Assembly: GCA_937901345.1 (NCBI GenBank)
Contig: CALCHM010000201.1
Span: forward strand, 1-35,491
Reading direction: 5' to 3'
Length of the DNA stretch: 35,491 nucleotides
DNA from: an uncultured Prevotella sp.
GTDB lineage: Bacteria; Bacteroidota; Bacteroidia; Bacteroidales; Bacteroidaceae
In this document: positions 16,625 to 23,598 of the stretch, one piece after another
How the letters are laid out: every line of letters begins with the position of its first letter
Position numbering within the stretch: position 1 is the stretch's first letter
The notes under the pieces: model-generated
Databases searched by the model: none
The model's input: the letters and a program-made list of their open reading frames with translations, nothing else
What the model was told of the DNA's origin: nothing
Position numbers and translations under genes: made by a program

Positions 16625-16707
16625 AACTTGCTTCCAACTTGTTTTTCGTACAAAAAAAGACCGCAAACGCAGTCTTTTCAAGGCTTTGCTAACTTGCTTG
16701 TAACTTG
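16625..16707. repeat. Two copies of a 17-base repeat made of AACTTG units
   Basis: AACTTGCTTCCAACTTG (16625-16641) and AACTTGCTTGTAACTTG (16691-16707) differ only in two middle bases. Each holds two AACTTG hexamers 11 bases apart, one helical turn. They flank the terminator between the minor head and holin genes and could be a protein-binding site; this is inference. Confidence 0.55.
16655..16678 (-). terminator. Intrinsic terminator after the minor head protein gene
   Basis: On the minus strand AAAAGACTGC pairs with GCGGTCTTTT (4-base loop, one G-U) and is followed by more T. It ends the transcript of the minor head gene before the lysis pair. Confidence 0.8.
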
Positions 16708-16737
16708 CTCAGCCCAACGGATTCACCATCTTTCGTG

Positions 16738-17652
16738 TCACTTCACAGCATCCAGATATCTGTGCCGGAATTCTTCAAAGTCTTTCGTCTTGTCAAGCCC
16801 AAAGAATTCAGCTCGTTCCTTCAGTTGCTTCAGTTCATCCTCATCAAGCGCCCACTTCGCACGGGTCAGAGCAACGCACCTGCAATTGCAATCCTCTTCA
16901 GGCTTGCCGAAGTCACCAGGATACATCGCCGTCTTGCCATCCATCTCAAAGGGTTCATTGGTTTCCTTGATCTGTCCGTCAAGCCGTCTGTGTGTCGGCC
17001 TGGTATCGCCGTCAAGCGTACCATCCCACTGCTTCACAACATCACAACCGTGTTCCTTTGCAGCATCACGCGCATCGTTCGCAGCCGCCTGCTGTATCCT
17101 GTGAGACTCCGTCCTGACAATGGTCTTTGCTCTGCCAAGAGGCGCTCTCGTCCGGTTCTTGATGTTCCGTGCAATGTCTGCAAAAGGCAGGTTGCTGGAG
17201 ATTCCTCTTGAGATTTCGTTGGAGATCGCTTGCTTCAGCTTCTTCGCGTCCACTCCAAGGCTCTCGTACAGACCTTCATCGATCTGGCTATCCGTCATGA
17301 TAGCCTTGACTGCTGCATCCTGATCCAGCGGAACAATCAACGGAATGCCCTGCCCGTGAATGCTGTACATCGTGCCGATGTAGCCGTCCTGATAGCTGTC
17401 ATGCAGGTACTGCTGAATCGTTGCGTACTGATCGCCGTGAAGCTTGTCAAGGATGCCTTCCACCTGTCCACGCAGCGCCTTTTGATATTGGATCTGATAA
17501 ATCCTGCTTTGCGTCAGTTCGTCTGACTGCAATAGCTTGATCTTCTCATCAATGTCACGCAAGGCGTTGCGGTACTGGCTTTCAAGTGCCTTGATCGTGC
17601 GTTCCTCTTTGGTGAGTTCCAGCTTGATGACTTCGCGTTCCCGCTTATTCAT
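16738..17652 (-). CDS. Minor head protein (phage Mu F-like)
   Basis: This 304-residue protein is started at MNKREREVIKLELTKEER (17652), six bases after GGAGGTG. The N-terminal half is helical. The C-terminal domain has the hallmarks of Mu F-like minor head proteins: RAKTIVRTESHRIQQAAAND, WDGTLDGDTRPTHRRLDGQ, and the Cys cluster DCNCRCV, with a conserved acidic/His arrangement. Such proteins are ejected or sit inside the head and normally follow the portal gene. Here the portal is upstream too, but is separated by a control region, a 69-residue gene and an HNH gene. Confidence 0.88.
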   Translation of the reverse strand: MNKREREVIKLELTKEERTIKALESQYRNALRDIDEKIKLLQSDELTQSRIYQIQYQKALRGQVEGILDKLHGDQYATIQQYLHDSYQDGYIGTMYSIHGQGIPLIVPLDQDAAVKAIMTDSQIDEGLYESLGVDAKKLKQAISNEISRGISSNLPFADIARNIKNRTRAPLGRAKTIVRTESHRIQQAAANDARDAAKEHGCDVVKQWDGTLDGDTRPTHRRLDGQIKETNEPFEMDGKTAMYPGDFGKPEEDCNCRCVALTRAKWALDEDELKQLKERAEFFGLDKTKDFEEFRHRYLDAVK

Positions 17653-17669
17653 TTGCATCACCTCCATTC

Positions 17670-17698
17670 AAAAAAGGAAGCCCATCAACGGACTTCCT
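17670..17698 (-). terminator. Intrinsic terminator overlapping the end of the HNH gene
   Basis: On the minus strand GGAAGTCC and GGGCTTCC pair (one G-U, 6-base loop) and T6 follows. The TGA stop of the HNH gene lies in the loop region. The minor head gene starts right after, so it would depend on readthrough or on its own promoter. Confidence 0.7.
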
Positions 17699-18344
17699 TC
17701 TTTTTATGGTTTCTCGGTTTTCGCGTCAACGTTTGCTCGACAGTCCATCCCGCCTTCAGTCGTCCCTTGATTGTCGACCAGCAGATCCCGGTTATGTCCG
17801 ACCACTCTTGAATAGTGTGTGTTGCTCCGTTGAACGTCAGATAGCTGTTGTCGCGTTTGTTGTTCTGCTGGATTTTTTCGGACACCCATCTGCAATTGTC
17901 TGGGCAATAATTCCCATTCACATCAATCCTGTCCAGTGACAGACCTGCTGCAAAGCCATTATTAAGCGCCCAGTCTCTGAACGTTTCGTAATCGTTCCAT
18001 TCATCGCAGATTGTAATGCCTCTTCCACCGTAGTTATCATAGCATTTGCATTTAGCGTTGAAGCATCTGTATCTCATGTTGCACCATGCTTTGTGCAATT
18101 TCGTGTGGGACTCTCCGTGTCTCGTATTCAGTTCCTTGTTGATTTGTGGCACTTTTTCTTCCCACAAGCACCCGCACGATTTCGTGTTTCCCTTTCTGAG
18201 ATTCCAGCTAATGACAACAGCATACTTCCCGCAGTCACACTTGCACAGCCATGCAGTTTGTTTGCCTTTGTTTTTAGCCCTCTCCATAACAGTTAATCGA
18301 CCAAATCTAACGCCACACAAATCAAGAAGTTTAGGCACTCGCAC
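17685..18344 (-). CDS. HNH endonuclease, homing type
   Basis: This 219-residue protein opens MRVPKLLDLCGVRFGRLTVM. A Cys-rich DNA-contact segment follows (LCKCDCGK near 33-40, SCGC near 56-59). The nuclease core is LSLDRIDVNGNYCPDNCRW (135-153), the HNH variant with N-Y-x-x-x-N-C-R-W common in phage homing enzymes. The C-terminal part (HTIQEWSDITGICWSTIKGR, about 176-195) is a helix-turn-helix of the kind found after such domains. Free-standing HNH genes often lie in phage structural regions, where they nick DNA and spread themselves; some also assist packaging. The gene overlaps the upstream 69-residue gene by 14 bases. Its presence here, between portal and minor head, is consistent with a mobile gene. 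Confidence 0.88.
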   Translation of the reverse strand: MRVPKLLDLCGVRFGRLTVMERAKNKGKQTAWLCKCDCGKYAVVISWNLRKGNTKSCGCLWEEKVPQINKELNTRHGESHTKLHKAWCNMRYRCFNAKCKCYDNYGGRGITICDEWNDYETFRDWALNNGFAAGLSLDRIDVNGNYCPDNCRWVSEKIQQNNKRDNSYLTFNGATHTIQEWSDITGICWSTIKGRLKAGWTVEQTLTRKPRNHKKKEVR

Positions 18345-18540
18345 CCTCCTTTACCGGACGCATGGCCACGTTCAGTTCGCACTCCCCACTGTCAACAACA
18401 GTGATTGCGTCGATGACATAATCACCGTAGACACCAACCATCAGCACATCATCCGGTTCAATGGGGATGGCCCTGTCTCCAAAGCCGATGGCGATCCGCT
18501 TCACGTTCTTCAGCACCTTGATTACTTCCTTGACTGTCAT
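18331..18540 (-). CDS. Small conserved-type protein, 69 residues, function unknown
   Basis: The protein begins MTVKEVIKVLKNVKRIAIGF and ends in a flexible tail. The middle (DDVLMVGVYGDYVIDAITVV) is beta-rich. Small proteins of this kind occur in phage structural regions without a known function. It is the first gene behind the minus-strand promoter of the divergent control region, with an AAAGGAAG ribosome site, so it would be made first when that promoter is active. I do not recognise a family. Confidence 0.65.
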   Translation of the reverse strand: MTVKEVIKVLKNVKRIAIGFGDRAIPIEPDDVLMVGVYGDYVIDAITVVDSGECELNVAMRPVKEGASA

Positions 18541-18587
18541 GGTGATACTTCCTTTCTCTCGGGACTTAACGTCCTCCTACGTCTAAT

Positions 18588-18616
18588 ATTATACATCGTT
18601 GCGCAACTATATTCAA
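18588..18616 (-). promoter_or_regulatory. Minus-strand promoter facing the head/lysis genes
   Basis: TTGAAT and a perfect TATAAT are separated by exactly 17 bases on the minus strand. A GTTGCGCAAC palindrome (18598-18607) lies in the spacer, so a bound protein would block RNA polymerase. Confidence 0.7.
18598..18607. promoter_or_regulatory. Operator-like palindrome, copy 1
   Basis: Perfect 10-base palindrome GTTGCGCAAC; the right arm extends as AACTATA, matching copy 2, while the left arm is degenerate. It sits within the minus-strand promoter. Confidence 0.65.
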
Positions 18617-18659
18617 TTGACCAAACAACCAACATTGCACATGGTTTTTTGTCTGTATT

Positions 18660-18679
18660 GTATAGTTGCGCAACTATAC
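18660..18679. promoter_or_regulatory. Operator-like palindrome, copy 2 (20 bases, perfect)
   Basis: GTATAGTTGCGCAACTATAC is a perfect 20-base palindrome. It covers the -35 box of the plus-strand promoter. Together with copy 1 it marks the divergent control region as the target of a dimeric DNA-binding protein, most likely the adjacent ribbon-helix-helix protein. Confidence 0.75.
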
Positions 18680-18694
18680 CGTATCGAGTATAAT
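18666..18694 (+). promoter_or_regulatory. Plus-strand promoter of the ribbon-helix-helix gene
   Basis: TTGCGC and a perfect TATAAT are separated by 17 bases, 27 bases before the start codon. The -35 lies inside the 20-base palindrome, which suggests autoregulation. Confidence 0.7.
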
Positions 18695-18720
18695 ATTATG
18701 CGGAAGGAGGTGTGCCCGAA

Positions 18721-18915
18721 ATGGGAAAAGCATCAACAAAAGCCCAGAACAAATACATTTCAAAGACATACGACAGGATCAATCTGACGGTTGAAAAAGG
18801 CCAGAAAGATAAGATCAAGGAACATTCTGACAGGTTCGACAACGGCAGCGTGAACGGGTTCATCAACAGAGCGATCAGAGAAACAATGGAACGAGACCGC
18901 GAGAAGGAAGACTGA
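18721..18915 (+). CDS. Ribbon-helix-helix (Arc-like) DNA-binding protein
   Basis: This 64-residue protein starts at MGKASTKAQNKYISKTYDRI (18721), where AAGGAGG is well spaced; an upstream GTG is too close. The strand YDRINLTVEKGQKDKIKEHS is the usual ribbon (residues alternate to face DNA), followed by two helices ending GSVNGFINRAIRETMERD, the signature of Arc-type proteins in phages and mobile elements of Firmicutes. It would bind as a dimer of dimers to short palindromes. Two such palindromes flank its promoter and the opposing one. It is one of only two plus-strand phage genes and has its own terminator, so it is a good candidate for an autoregulated control gene of the structural region. 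The link to the palindromes is inference. Confidence 0.85.
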   Translation: MGKASTKAQNKYISKTYDRINLTVEKGQKDKIKEHSDRFDNGSVNGFINRAIRETMERDREKED

Positions 18916-18932
18916 CCGTCTTCCTTCTTTTT
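18903..18932 (+). terminator. Intrinsic terminator of the ribbon-helix-helix gene
   Basis: Perfect 10-base stem GAAGGAAGAC/GTCTTCCTTC, 5-base loop holding the stop codon, then TTTTT. It faces the convergent end of the portal gene at 18931. Confidence 0.85.
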
Positions 18933-20391
18933 ATGCAATCGGCTCAGGTTCAATTTCCACTGTTTCCAGTGCAGCATTTGCCTGATATAGATCCGCTTCT
19001 TGCTGTTCCTTCACTTTGTTACTGAGCGTCTCATAATCAATGTCCAAATTCTCCGCGATCAATTCCAGCATAGTTTTATCATCAATAACATCGCGCAGGT
19101 TCAGGATAGTGGTGATTTCTGTCTGCCGCTTCTGTGCATCCGTCAGTTCGATCTGCGCATTGTCAGATGCATTCGTCATGACCTCGCGCTCAAAGTTGAA
19201 ATACACGTCCTTCTGCTGATAATCGGTTTCATGCTCCTCGTTAATCTCCGCAAGCACAACCTTCAGCAGCTTCCTCATGAACTGCTTCAGACGGATTTCC
19301 AGCTTGTTGCACTTCAGGTCAAGCAGCGCATACCTGCTCTTGATGACGATGTTGGTGATGTTGCCATCGCCAATCTGTGCAGAGTTGAAGCCCATGCCGA
19401 AACGATAGATGTTCGTTTCATCCAGTTCCAGCTTGGCCTGTCTTGCTTGATACGGAACGTCAACAGTGTGAACCTCAACGCCGCCGTCCTCGTCCACTCC
19501 GATGTGCTTTTTTTGCCTGATGTTGGTCATCAGTTCATCAAGGTTGTCACCCTGGAAACCCTTGACCACATACAGAGCCTCAGCAGTATCTTGCAGGTTG
19601 TTCGACAGGCCGCAGGACATCAGATCATAGTCATCAATCAGAGCCTTGATAGGCTTCAGGTCGCTGAACTGCTTCCGACAGTTGTCCAGGCGGAAGAAGG
19701 GGATGAAGCCGAAGCCCTCAAAATAGGTTGCTTCTTCACCTTCCTGCTGGTACATGATATGAGGTCGCGGATTGTGCTGCTGCGTATTGTCAAGCTTGAT
19801 CTGACCATCATCTTCCTGCACATAGAAGTAGGTCTGCTTATCATCCCACACCTGAATGCGCTTGATCTGCTTGTTGTCCTTGCCAATCCTGTCCACATAC
19901 CAATAGATTACATAATCGCAGCCGTCATTGGTTTCCTTTGCCTTGACTTCGATGACACCGATGCCGTCAGCGCACTGGAAGCCGATCTTCTCATCCGCTC
20001 TCTTATAGGCATATGCGTATTCAAAGCCCTTAGCAATGCAACCCGTCAGGATTTCGTACAACTCCGATATGAAATCCTCATTGTCGTTGAAATATTCATC
20101 CAGTTGCGTCTGCAATTCAGGAATGTCCGACTTGATGAAGCCGTCCTTGCCAGACAGCATGTACTGAACCGTCTGATCCACAAGTTCAGTGAAGAAGGGA
20201 TGACTGATCTTTATGTTGCTCTTCGTCTTGTCTTCCTTCAACTGGCCGTCAGCATCGAAGAAGAAAATGCGATTGTCCTTGATGTCGTGTTCGCCCTCGT
20301 AATACCGAAGGCCAGTCCTCGCATGCTGTTTCTTCCTGCTCATCTGGTCATTCTCAATAAATACTCTGATCTGATCAGGTGTCAGCATCAC
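18931..20391 (-). CDS. Portal protein (SPP1 gp6-like)
   Basis: This 486-residue protein forms the dodecameric ring through which DNA enters the head. It opens MMLTPDQIRVFIENDQMSRK, and has YYEGEHDIKDN, a SNIKISHPFFTELVDQTVQY segment, LIDDYDLMSCGLSNNLQDTA and LKCNKLEIRLKQFMRKLLKV (the long clip/stem helices), all typical of SPP1-type portals. The C-terminus is acidic and flexible. The start may be the GTG at 20391 or the ATG three bases later. It follows a small membrane protein gene by three bases. Normally the terminase genes precede it; here tail and fibre-type genes do. Confidence 0.92.
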   Translation of the reverse strand: MMLTPDQIRVFIENDQMSRKKQHARTGLRYYEGEHDIKDNRIFFFDADGQLKEDKTKSNIKISHPFFTELVDQTVQYMLSGKDGFIKSDIPELQTQLDEYFNDNEDFISELYEILTGCIAKGFEYAYAYKRADEKIGFQCADGIGVIEVKAKETNDGCDYVIYWYVDRIGKDNKQIKRIQVWDDKQTYFYVQEDDGQIKLDNTQQHNPRPHIMYQQEGEEATYFEGFGFIPFFRLDNCRKQFSDLKPIKALIDDYDLMSCGLSNNLQDTAEALYVVKGFQGDNLDELMTNIRQKKHIGVDEDGGVEVHTVDVPYQARQAKLELDETNIYRFGMGFNSAQIGDGNITNIVIKSRYALLDLKCNKLEIRLKQFMRKLLKVVLAEINEEHETDYQQKDVYFNFEREVMTNASDNAQIELTDAQKRQTEITTILNLRDVIDDKTMLELIAENLDIDYETLSNKVKEQQEADLYQANAALETVEIEPEPIA

Positions 20392-20394
20392 CCA

Positions 20395-20505
20395 TCACCC
20401 CTCATGGTAATCATCTTCTTTAATCCCCGCCATCAGCACACCTGTCACATAGGCGATGCTCCCTATAAGCGGGATAATCCAGATGAGGTGCAATATACTC
20501 ATCAT
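20395..20505 (-). CDS. Small single-pass membrane protein (36 residues)
   Basis: MMSILHLIWIIPLIGSIAYV opens this short gene; GGAGGG lies 7 bases upstream. Residues about 5-27 form one membrane helix, followed by GIKEDDYHEG on the charged side. An upstream in-frame ATG at 20520 overlaps the previous stop but would lie over the ribosome site. Similar short one-helix proteins (DUF3789-like in form) occur often in Clostridial phages, with unknown role. The tight packing between the neighbours supports a real gene. Confidence 0.6.
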   Translation of the reverse strand: MMSILHLIWIIPLIGSIAYVTGVLMAGIKEDDYHEG

Positions 20506-20519
20506 CACTGCGCCCTCCA

Positions 20520-21149
20520 TTAGCTGATTTCCTCGTTGACCGTAACAATCAGATTGGAAATGTTAGATGTATTCGCCACCATACTGATACGCACAAAGGC
20601 GATGTCCGTGTTGCTTGGGACGGTAAAGCTGACAACGCCGCCGTCCGCAGCAGATCCGGTAGGCGCATCAGCGTTCGTGCAAATGCCATACACTGATGGC
20701 TGGATTGTCAGAGAGCCAAGCCATGTATGCGATGCGTTGTAGTAAGCAATGACATTAGAGGTCGAGGACGAGTCCGTGTCCCAAATGGCAGTGCTGTCCG
20801 TGATCTTAAAGCGGACGATGTCACCAGCCTTGACAGGCACAAAGCCAATCGCTGCGGAATACGTTGCGTCTCTTTCCGCGCCGGACGAGCCACTGAGTCG
20901 AGTGCTGTCCTTCCAACCTGTGCCGTTGTACACCGCGCCGGTCGCATCAGTGGAGATGGGCATTTGGTTAGTGTAGTTCTTGACAGCCGTACCATCCGTA
21001 GCCACTACCACGTCAATCAGCACGATAGACCCATCTTCAAGGGTAAGCTGTGCCTTTTTCGTGGTGTACAGATTCTCCCGGGGAGTAAACGCTTCGTCCG
21101 CATACTCCCATTGCTTTGTATTCTTGTTGTAATACTTGATTCTTGCCAT
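20520..21149 (-). CDS. Phage structural-type protein, 209 residues, function unknown
   Basis: I start it at MARIKYYNKNTKQWEYADEA (21149), which follows AAAGGAGGTGGGGA; the frame remains open upstream but without a ribosome site. The opening 'M.RI.YYN..T..WEYAD' is common in Clostridial phage proteins encoded near baseplate genes. The rest is a beta-sandwich-like domain with few charges (GDIVRFKITDSTAIWDTDSS, GVVSFTVPSNTDIAFVRISM), similar to carbohydrate- or surface-binding modules of fibres. It lies just after the BppU-SGNH gene, suggesting a receptor-side accessory part. No family is assigned with confidence. Confidence 0.65.
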   Translation of the reverse strand: MARIKYYNKNTKQWEYADEAFTPRENLYTTKKAQLTLEDGSIVLIDVVVATDGTAVKNYTNQMPISTDATGAVYNGTGWKDSTRLSGSSGAERDATYSAAIGFVPVKAGDIVRFKITDSTAIWDTDSSSTSNVIAYYNASHTWLGSLTIQPSVYGICTNADAPTGSAADGGVVSFTVPSNTDIAFVRISMVANTSNISNLIVTVNEEIS

Positions 21150-21162
21150 TTCCCCACCTCCT

Positions 21163-22248
21163 TTACAGCGTTCTGAGCCATGCTTCAATCTTGTCGCAGT
21201 AGAACAGTCGATAGCCCTCTGCGGTAGGATGCACACCATCACCGTTGACTGTGTACACCGTCTTCAGTTCGGGGATTCGACCAATCGCCGGAACATTTGC
21301 ATTCAGGTCACACACAGGAACGCCCCACTTCGCACAACACTCCTTAGCCTTGGTGTAATAGTTATCCGTGGTGTTGTTTGAGAAAGTGTCGTTGTTCGTG
21401 TGTACTGCAATGTAGCCAATCTTCTTGCCAGGATAGCGAATGATAAGCTTCTTCAGCATGCTTTCAAACGCTCCGCAGTATGTGGTCTCATCCAGCGCAC
21501 CGCTGTAGCCGTCGATGATCGCACCCATCGGCTTGTTATAGCTGCTGTCATTGATACCGCCTTCGATAATGGCGTAGTCAGCATCAGCGTCCATGTTGGC
21601 AATCGTTTTGCAAAGGCCATCCGTGACAGCCAGCCCACCTTGGGCAATGTTCTGATAAGTCATGCCGTTCCGGTCTGCAATGATCTTGCCATAGCCGCCC
21701 AGTGTTCCGTCAGCTTCACTGCCAGCACAGATGCTATCACCATTAAAGGCAATCTTCTTCCCATAAAGAGGGTTGAAATAAACAGGGTTCGTTTCGGTGT
21801 TGTCGTTGGTATCAACCCACAGAACAGACGTGTCATCAGGCGGAGCATCCTGCGCAACAACCCTGTTGGATGCCTGCGTATCTGTCATCGTTAGGCGCAT
21901 AACGCCGTCAATAACTCGCACCGTCTGCGTGATATCCGTGCTGATCAACTTGATAGCAAGCGAGAACGCACCAGAGTGCACATAGCATGCAGCAGGAATG
22001 TCTACATAAACCATGTTCCCTTCCTGAACACCATCGCAGTCAACCGTATACCCATCAGGCCGCACGAAATAGCCCGTCACCGTCACGGCCTGCCCTGCCA
22101 TATTTACAGGTTCACCATCACGAAGCAGGATTGCACCGAACCTGTTTGCACTCTTGTCTCCTGCCGCCAGCAGGACACCCGTATTCGTCCGCAATAGCGG
22201 TTTGTTCAGGTCAACTTCCCGCACATCATAGCGGATAAAATCGCCCAT
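21163..22248 (-). CDS. Baseplate upper protein (BppU-like) fused to an SGNH/GDSL esterase domain
   Basis: This 361-residue protein has two domains. Residues about 1-130 match the N-terminal BppU type (VDLNKPLLRTNTGVLLAAGD, then RFGAILLRDGEPVNM, VTVTGYFVRPDGYTV), which in lactococcal-type phages links receptor-binding parts to the baseplate. Residues about 163-361 are an SGNH hydrolase: block I IAFNGDSICAG (nucleophile Ser172), block III EGGINDSS (Asn233), block V DGVHPTAEGY (Asp337 and His340). The probable role is removal of ester groups such as O-acetyl from host surface sugars during adsorption; the substrate is inferred. It belongs to the group of host-contact genes upstream of the portal. 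Confidence 0.88.
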   Translation of the reverse strand: MGDFIRYDVREVDLNKPLLRTNTGVLLAAGDKSANRFGAILLRDGEPVNMAGQAVTVTGYFVRPDGYTVDCDGVQEGNMVYVDIPAACYVHSGAFSLAIKLISTDITQTVRVIDGVMRLTMTDTQASNRVVAQDAPPDDTSVLWVDTNDNTETNPVYFNPLYGKKIAFNGDSICAGSEADGTLGGYGKIIADRNGMTYQNIAQGGLAVTDGLCKTIANMDADADYAIIEGGINDSSYNKPMGAIIDGYSGALDETTYCGAFESMLKKLIIRYPGKKIGYIAVHTNNDTFSNNTTDNYYTKAKECCAKWGVPVCDLNANVPAIGRIPELKTVYTVNGDGVHPTAEGYRLFYCDKIEAWLRTL

Positions 22249-22251
22249 GTG

Positions 22252-22329
22252 TCACACATCCTTTGTTTCATAAGTAAGCTCGACGAAGCCACACTGAGCA
22301 TTAGAGTCGGGAATATAGTAACGCGTCAT
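22252..22329 (-). CDS. 25-residue mini-gene between two tail genes
   Basis: A short frame starting MTRYYIPDSNAQCGF lies between the stop of the repeat protein and the start of the BppU-SGNH protein, with a strong GGAGGAGG ribosome site 7 bases upstream and three bases to the next start. The spacing on both sides and the strong site suggest it is translated. It may be a structural peptide or serve to couple translation; no family is recognised. Confidence 0.5.
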   Translation of the reverse strand: MTRYYIPDSNAQCGFVELTYETKDV

Positions 22330-22345
22330 ATGGCGCCTCCTCCGT

Positions 22346-23419
22346 TCATTGATATATGGCATGTATCTCAGCCGTTTCCCCAGCGCTTGCCGTGATACAG
22401 AACACGCTAAATTCTGGATAATCTGCCGACACTAACTCGCACTTCGACACTTCCCAACCGGACGAATACCCATCATAAAGAATCACATGCCCCCCGCATA
22501 CCACATTCTCAATGGTAAAACTCTCAGGTGCGACAGGGTTGTAGCCGGGGCCAGTTGCGTAATATCCCACCTTCATAGTACGTTTCCCATCGACCACAGT
22601 ATCGTAAGCCGCCATCGTTGGAGTGCTGTAGTAAATATCATATACTTGATCACCACTAACTATCACAGTGCACGTCTCCACACTCGTGCCGCCTCCAGAA
22701 CCACCGCCAGCATGCGTGCCAGTTACGCCGAAGATACTCACACCCTCAGCAATGTTTGCAGGAACAAGATTAGCGTCGCCCTTGATGGTCTGCGCACCAG
22801 AGCAATAAGTACCCGCCGCAATCGTCTGGTTAGAAGTAGAAGGCGTGTAAGTAGTAGCGGCCTTCGTTGCAGTAGGCTTGACATAGGTGCTCGGAATTGC
22901 TCCGACAGTCACCGCTCCAGTCGTATAAACACCGCTCGCCACCGCCGTTTGAGAAGATGTGGAAGGAGTGATCGTCTTTGCCGCTTGCTTGGTGACTCCG
23001 CTGCCGACATAGGTCTTACTGATCGCACCCACGCTGACCTGTGACAAGCCATTATAGCCGCTGTCAGGGGTGATCGTCTGGGCAGATTCGGAAGGAGTTA
23101 CTGTCTTTTCCTGCAAGGCAATTTCCGGTGCTACCACGTTGACGTTAACGCTTTCAGCTTCTCGGACATTGTGCGTGCCATTCGCCATGATCTGCACCGT
23201 GCCGCTGGGGACGATGTATTCGTCCGGGATAGCACCCACATTGACCGCAGACAGGCCATCATAGCCAGCGTCAGGCGCGATGCTCTGGGCTTCCTTGGTG
23301 GGCGTGACGGATTTTTCCTGCAACACAGGTTCAGCAGGTTCGCCGCTCCCTGCATTAGGCAACGCATTGATGCCAGCAAGCAGGGCTTGAATTTTTTCTT
23401 TGTTGTCTACCAATGCCAT
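22346..23419 (-). CDS. Repeat-rich phage tail/fibre protein
   Basis: This 357-residue protein starts MALVDNKEKIQALLAGINAL after a GGGAGGTG site. Residues about 25-150 contain two copies of the unit LQEK(S/T)VTP..(A/S)AQ(S/T)I.PD(A/S)GY(D/N)GLS.V.VGAI. Residues about 150-230 contain TPSTSSQTAVASG and TPSTSNQTIAAGTY units. A glycine hinge (GGGSGGGT, about 245) leads to a C-terminal beta domain. These repeats are widespread in tail and fibre proteins of Clostridial phages. It lies with the esterase baseplate gene. The role as a spacer or fibre shaft is inferred. Confidence 0.75.
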   Translation of the reverse strand: MALVDNKEKIQALLAGINALPNAGSGEPAEPVLQEKSVTPTKEAQSIAPDAGYDGLSAVNVGAIPDEYIVPSGTVQIMANGTHNVREAESVNVNVVAPEIALQEKTVTPSESAQTITPDSGYNGLSQVSVGAISKTYVGSGVTKQAAKTITPSTSSQTAVASGVYTTGAVTVGAIPSTYVKPTATKAATTYTPSTSNQTIAAGTYCSGAQTIKGDANLVPANIAEGVSIFGVTGTHAGGGSGGGTSVETCTVIVSGDQVYDIYYSTPTMAAYDTVVDGKRTMKVGYYATGPGYNPVAPESFTIENVVCGGHVILYDGYSSGWEVSKCELVSADYPEFSVFCITASAGETAEIHAIYQ

Positions 23420-23422
23420 TCG

Positions 23423-23598
23423 TTACACCTCCCATTCGATGTCCGGGCCAGTAGTGAAACCTACGCTATCAGCTTTCGCGTTGGTCAGGAATTGCCCGGT
23501 ATAAACTTCCCATACGCCAATCACGCCGTCACTCTTGCGGTAACAGGGGAGATATTCACGGACAATCTCACTGCCTTGAGATAATCTCGCAAAGTATA
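23423..23598 (-). pseudogene. C-terminal end of a phage tail protein, cut at the first join
   Basis: The last 55 or so residues are seen: YFARLSQGSEIVREYLPCYR, KSDGVIGVWEVYTGQFLTN, then a short tail ending before 23423. This pattern ('A+LY..G..VRE+IPC+R..DG.IG.+D...G.F..N') is a common C-terminal module of tail proteins in phages of Gram-positive hosts, normally joined to a much longer N-terminal part. The preceding bases belong to a Bacteroidales DUF1016 gene in another frame, so the start at 23608 is not the real one. The missing part is due to the join. Confidence 0.7.

Noticed and set aside
19000..20523. Plus-strand open frame of 507 codons
   Set aside because: Antisense to the portal gene; no family pattern and no start signal.
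20520..23598. Diversity-generating retroelement acting on tail proteins
   Set aside because: No reverse transcriptase gene and no template/variable repeat pair was found in the window.
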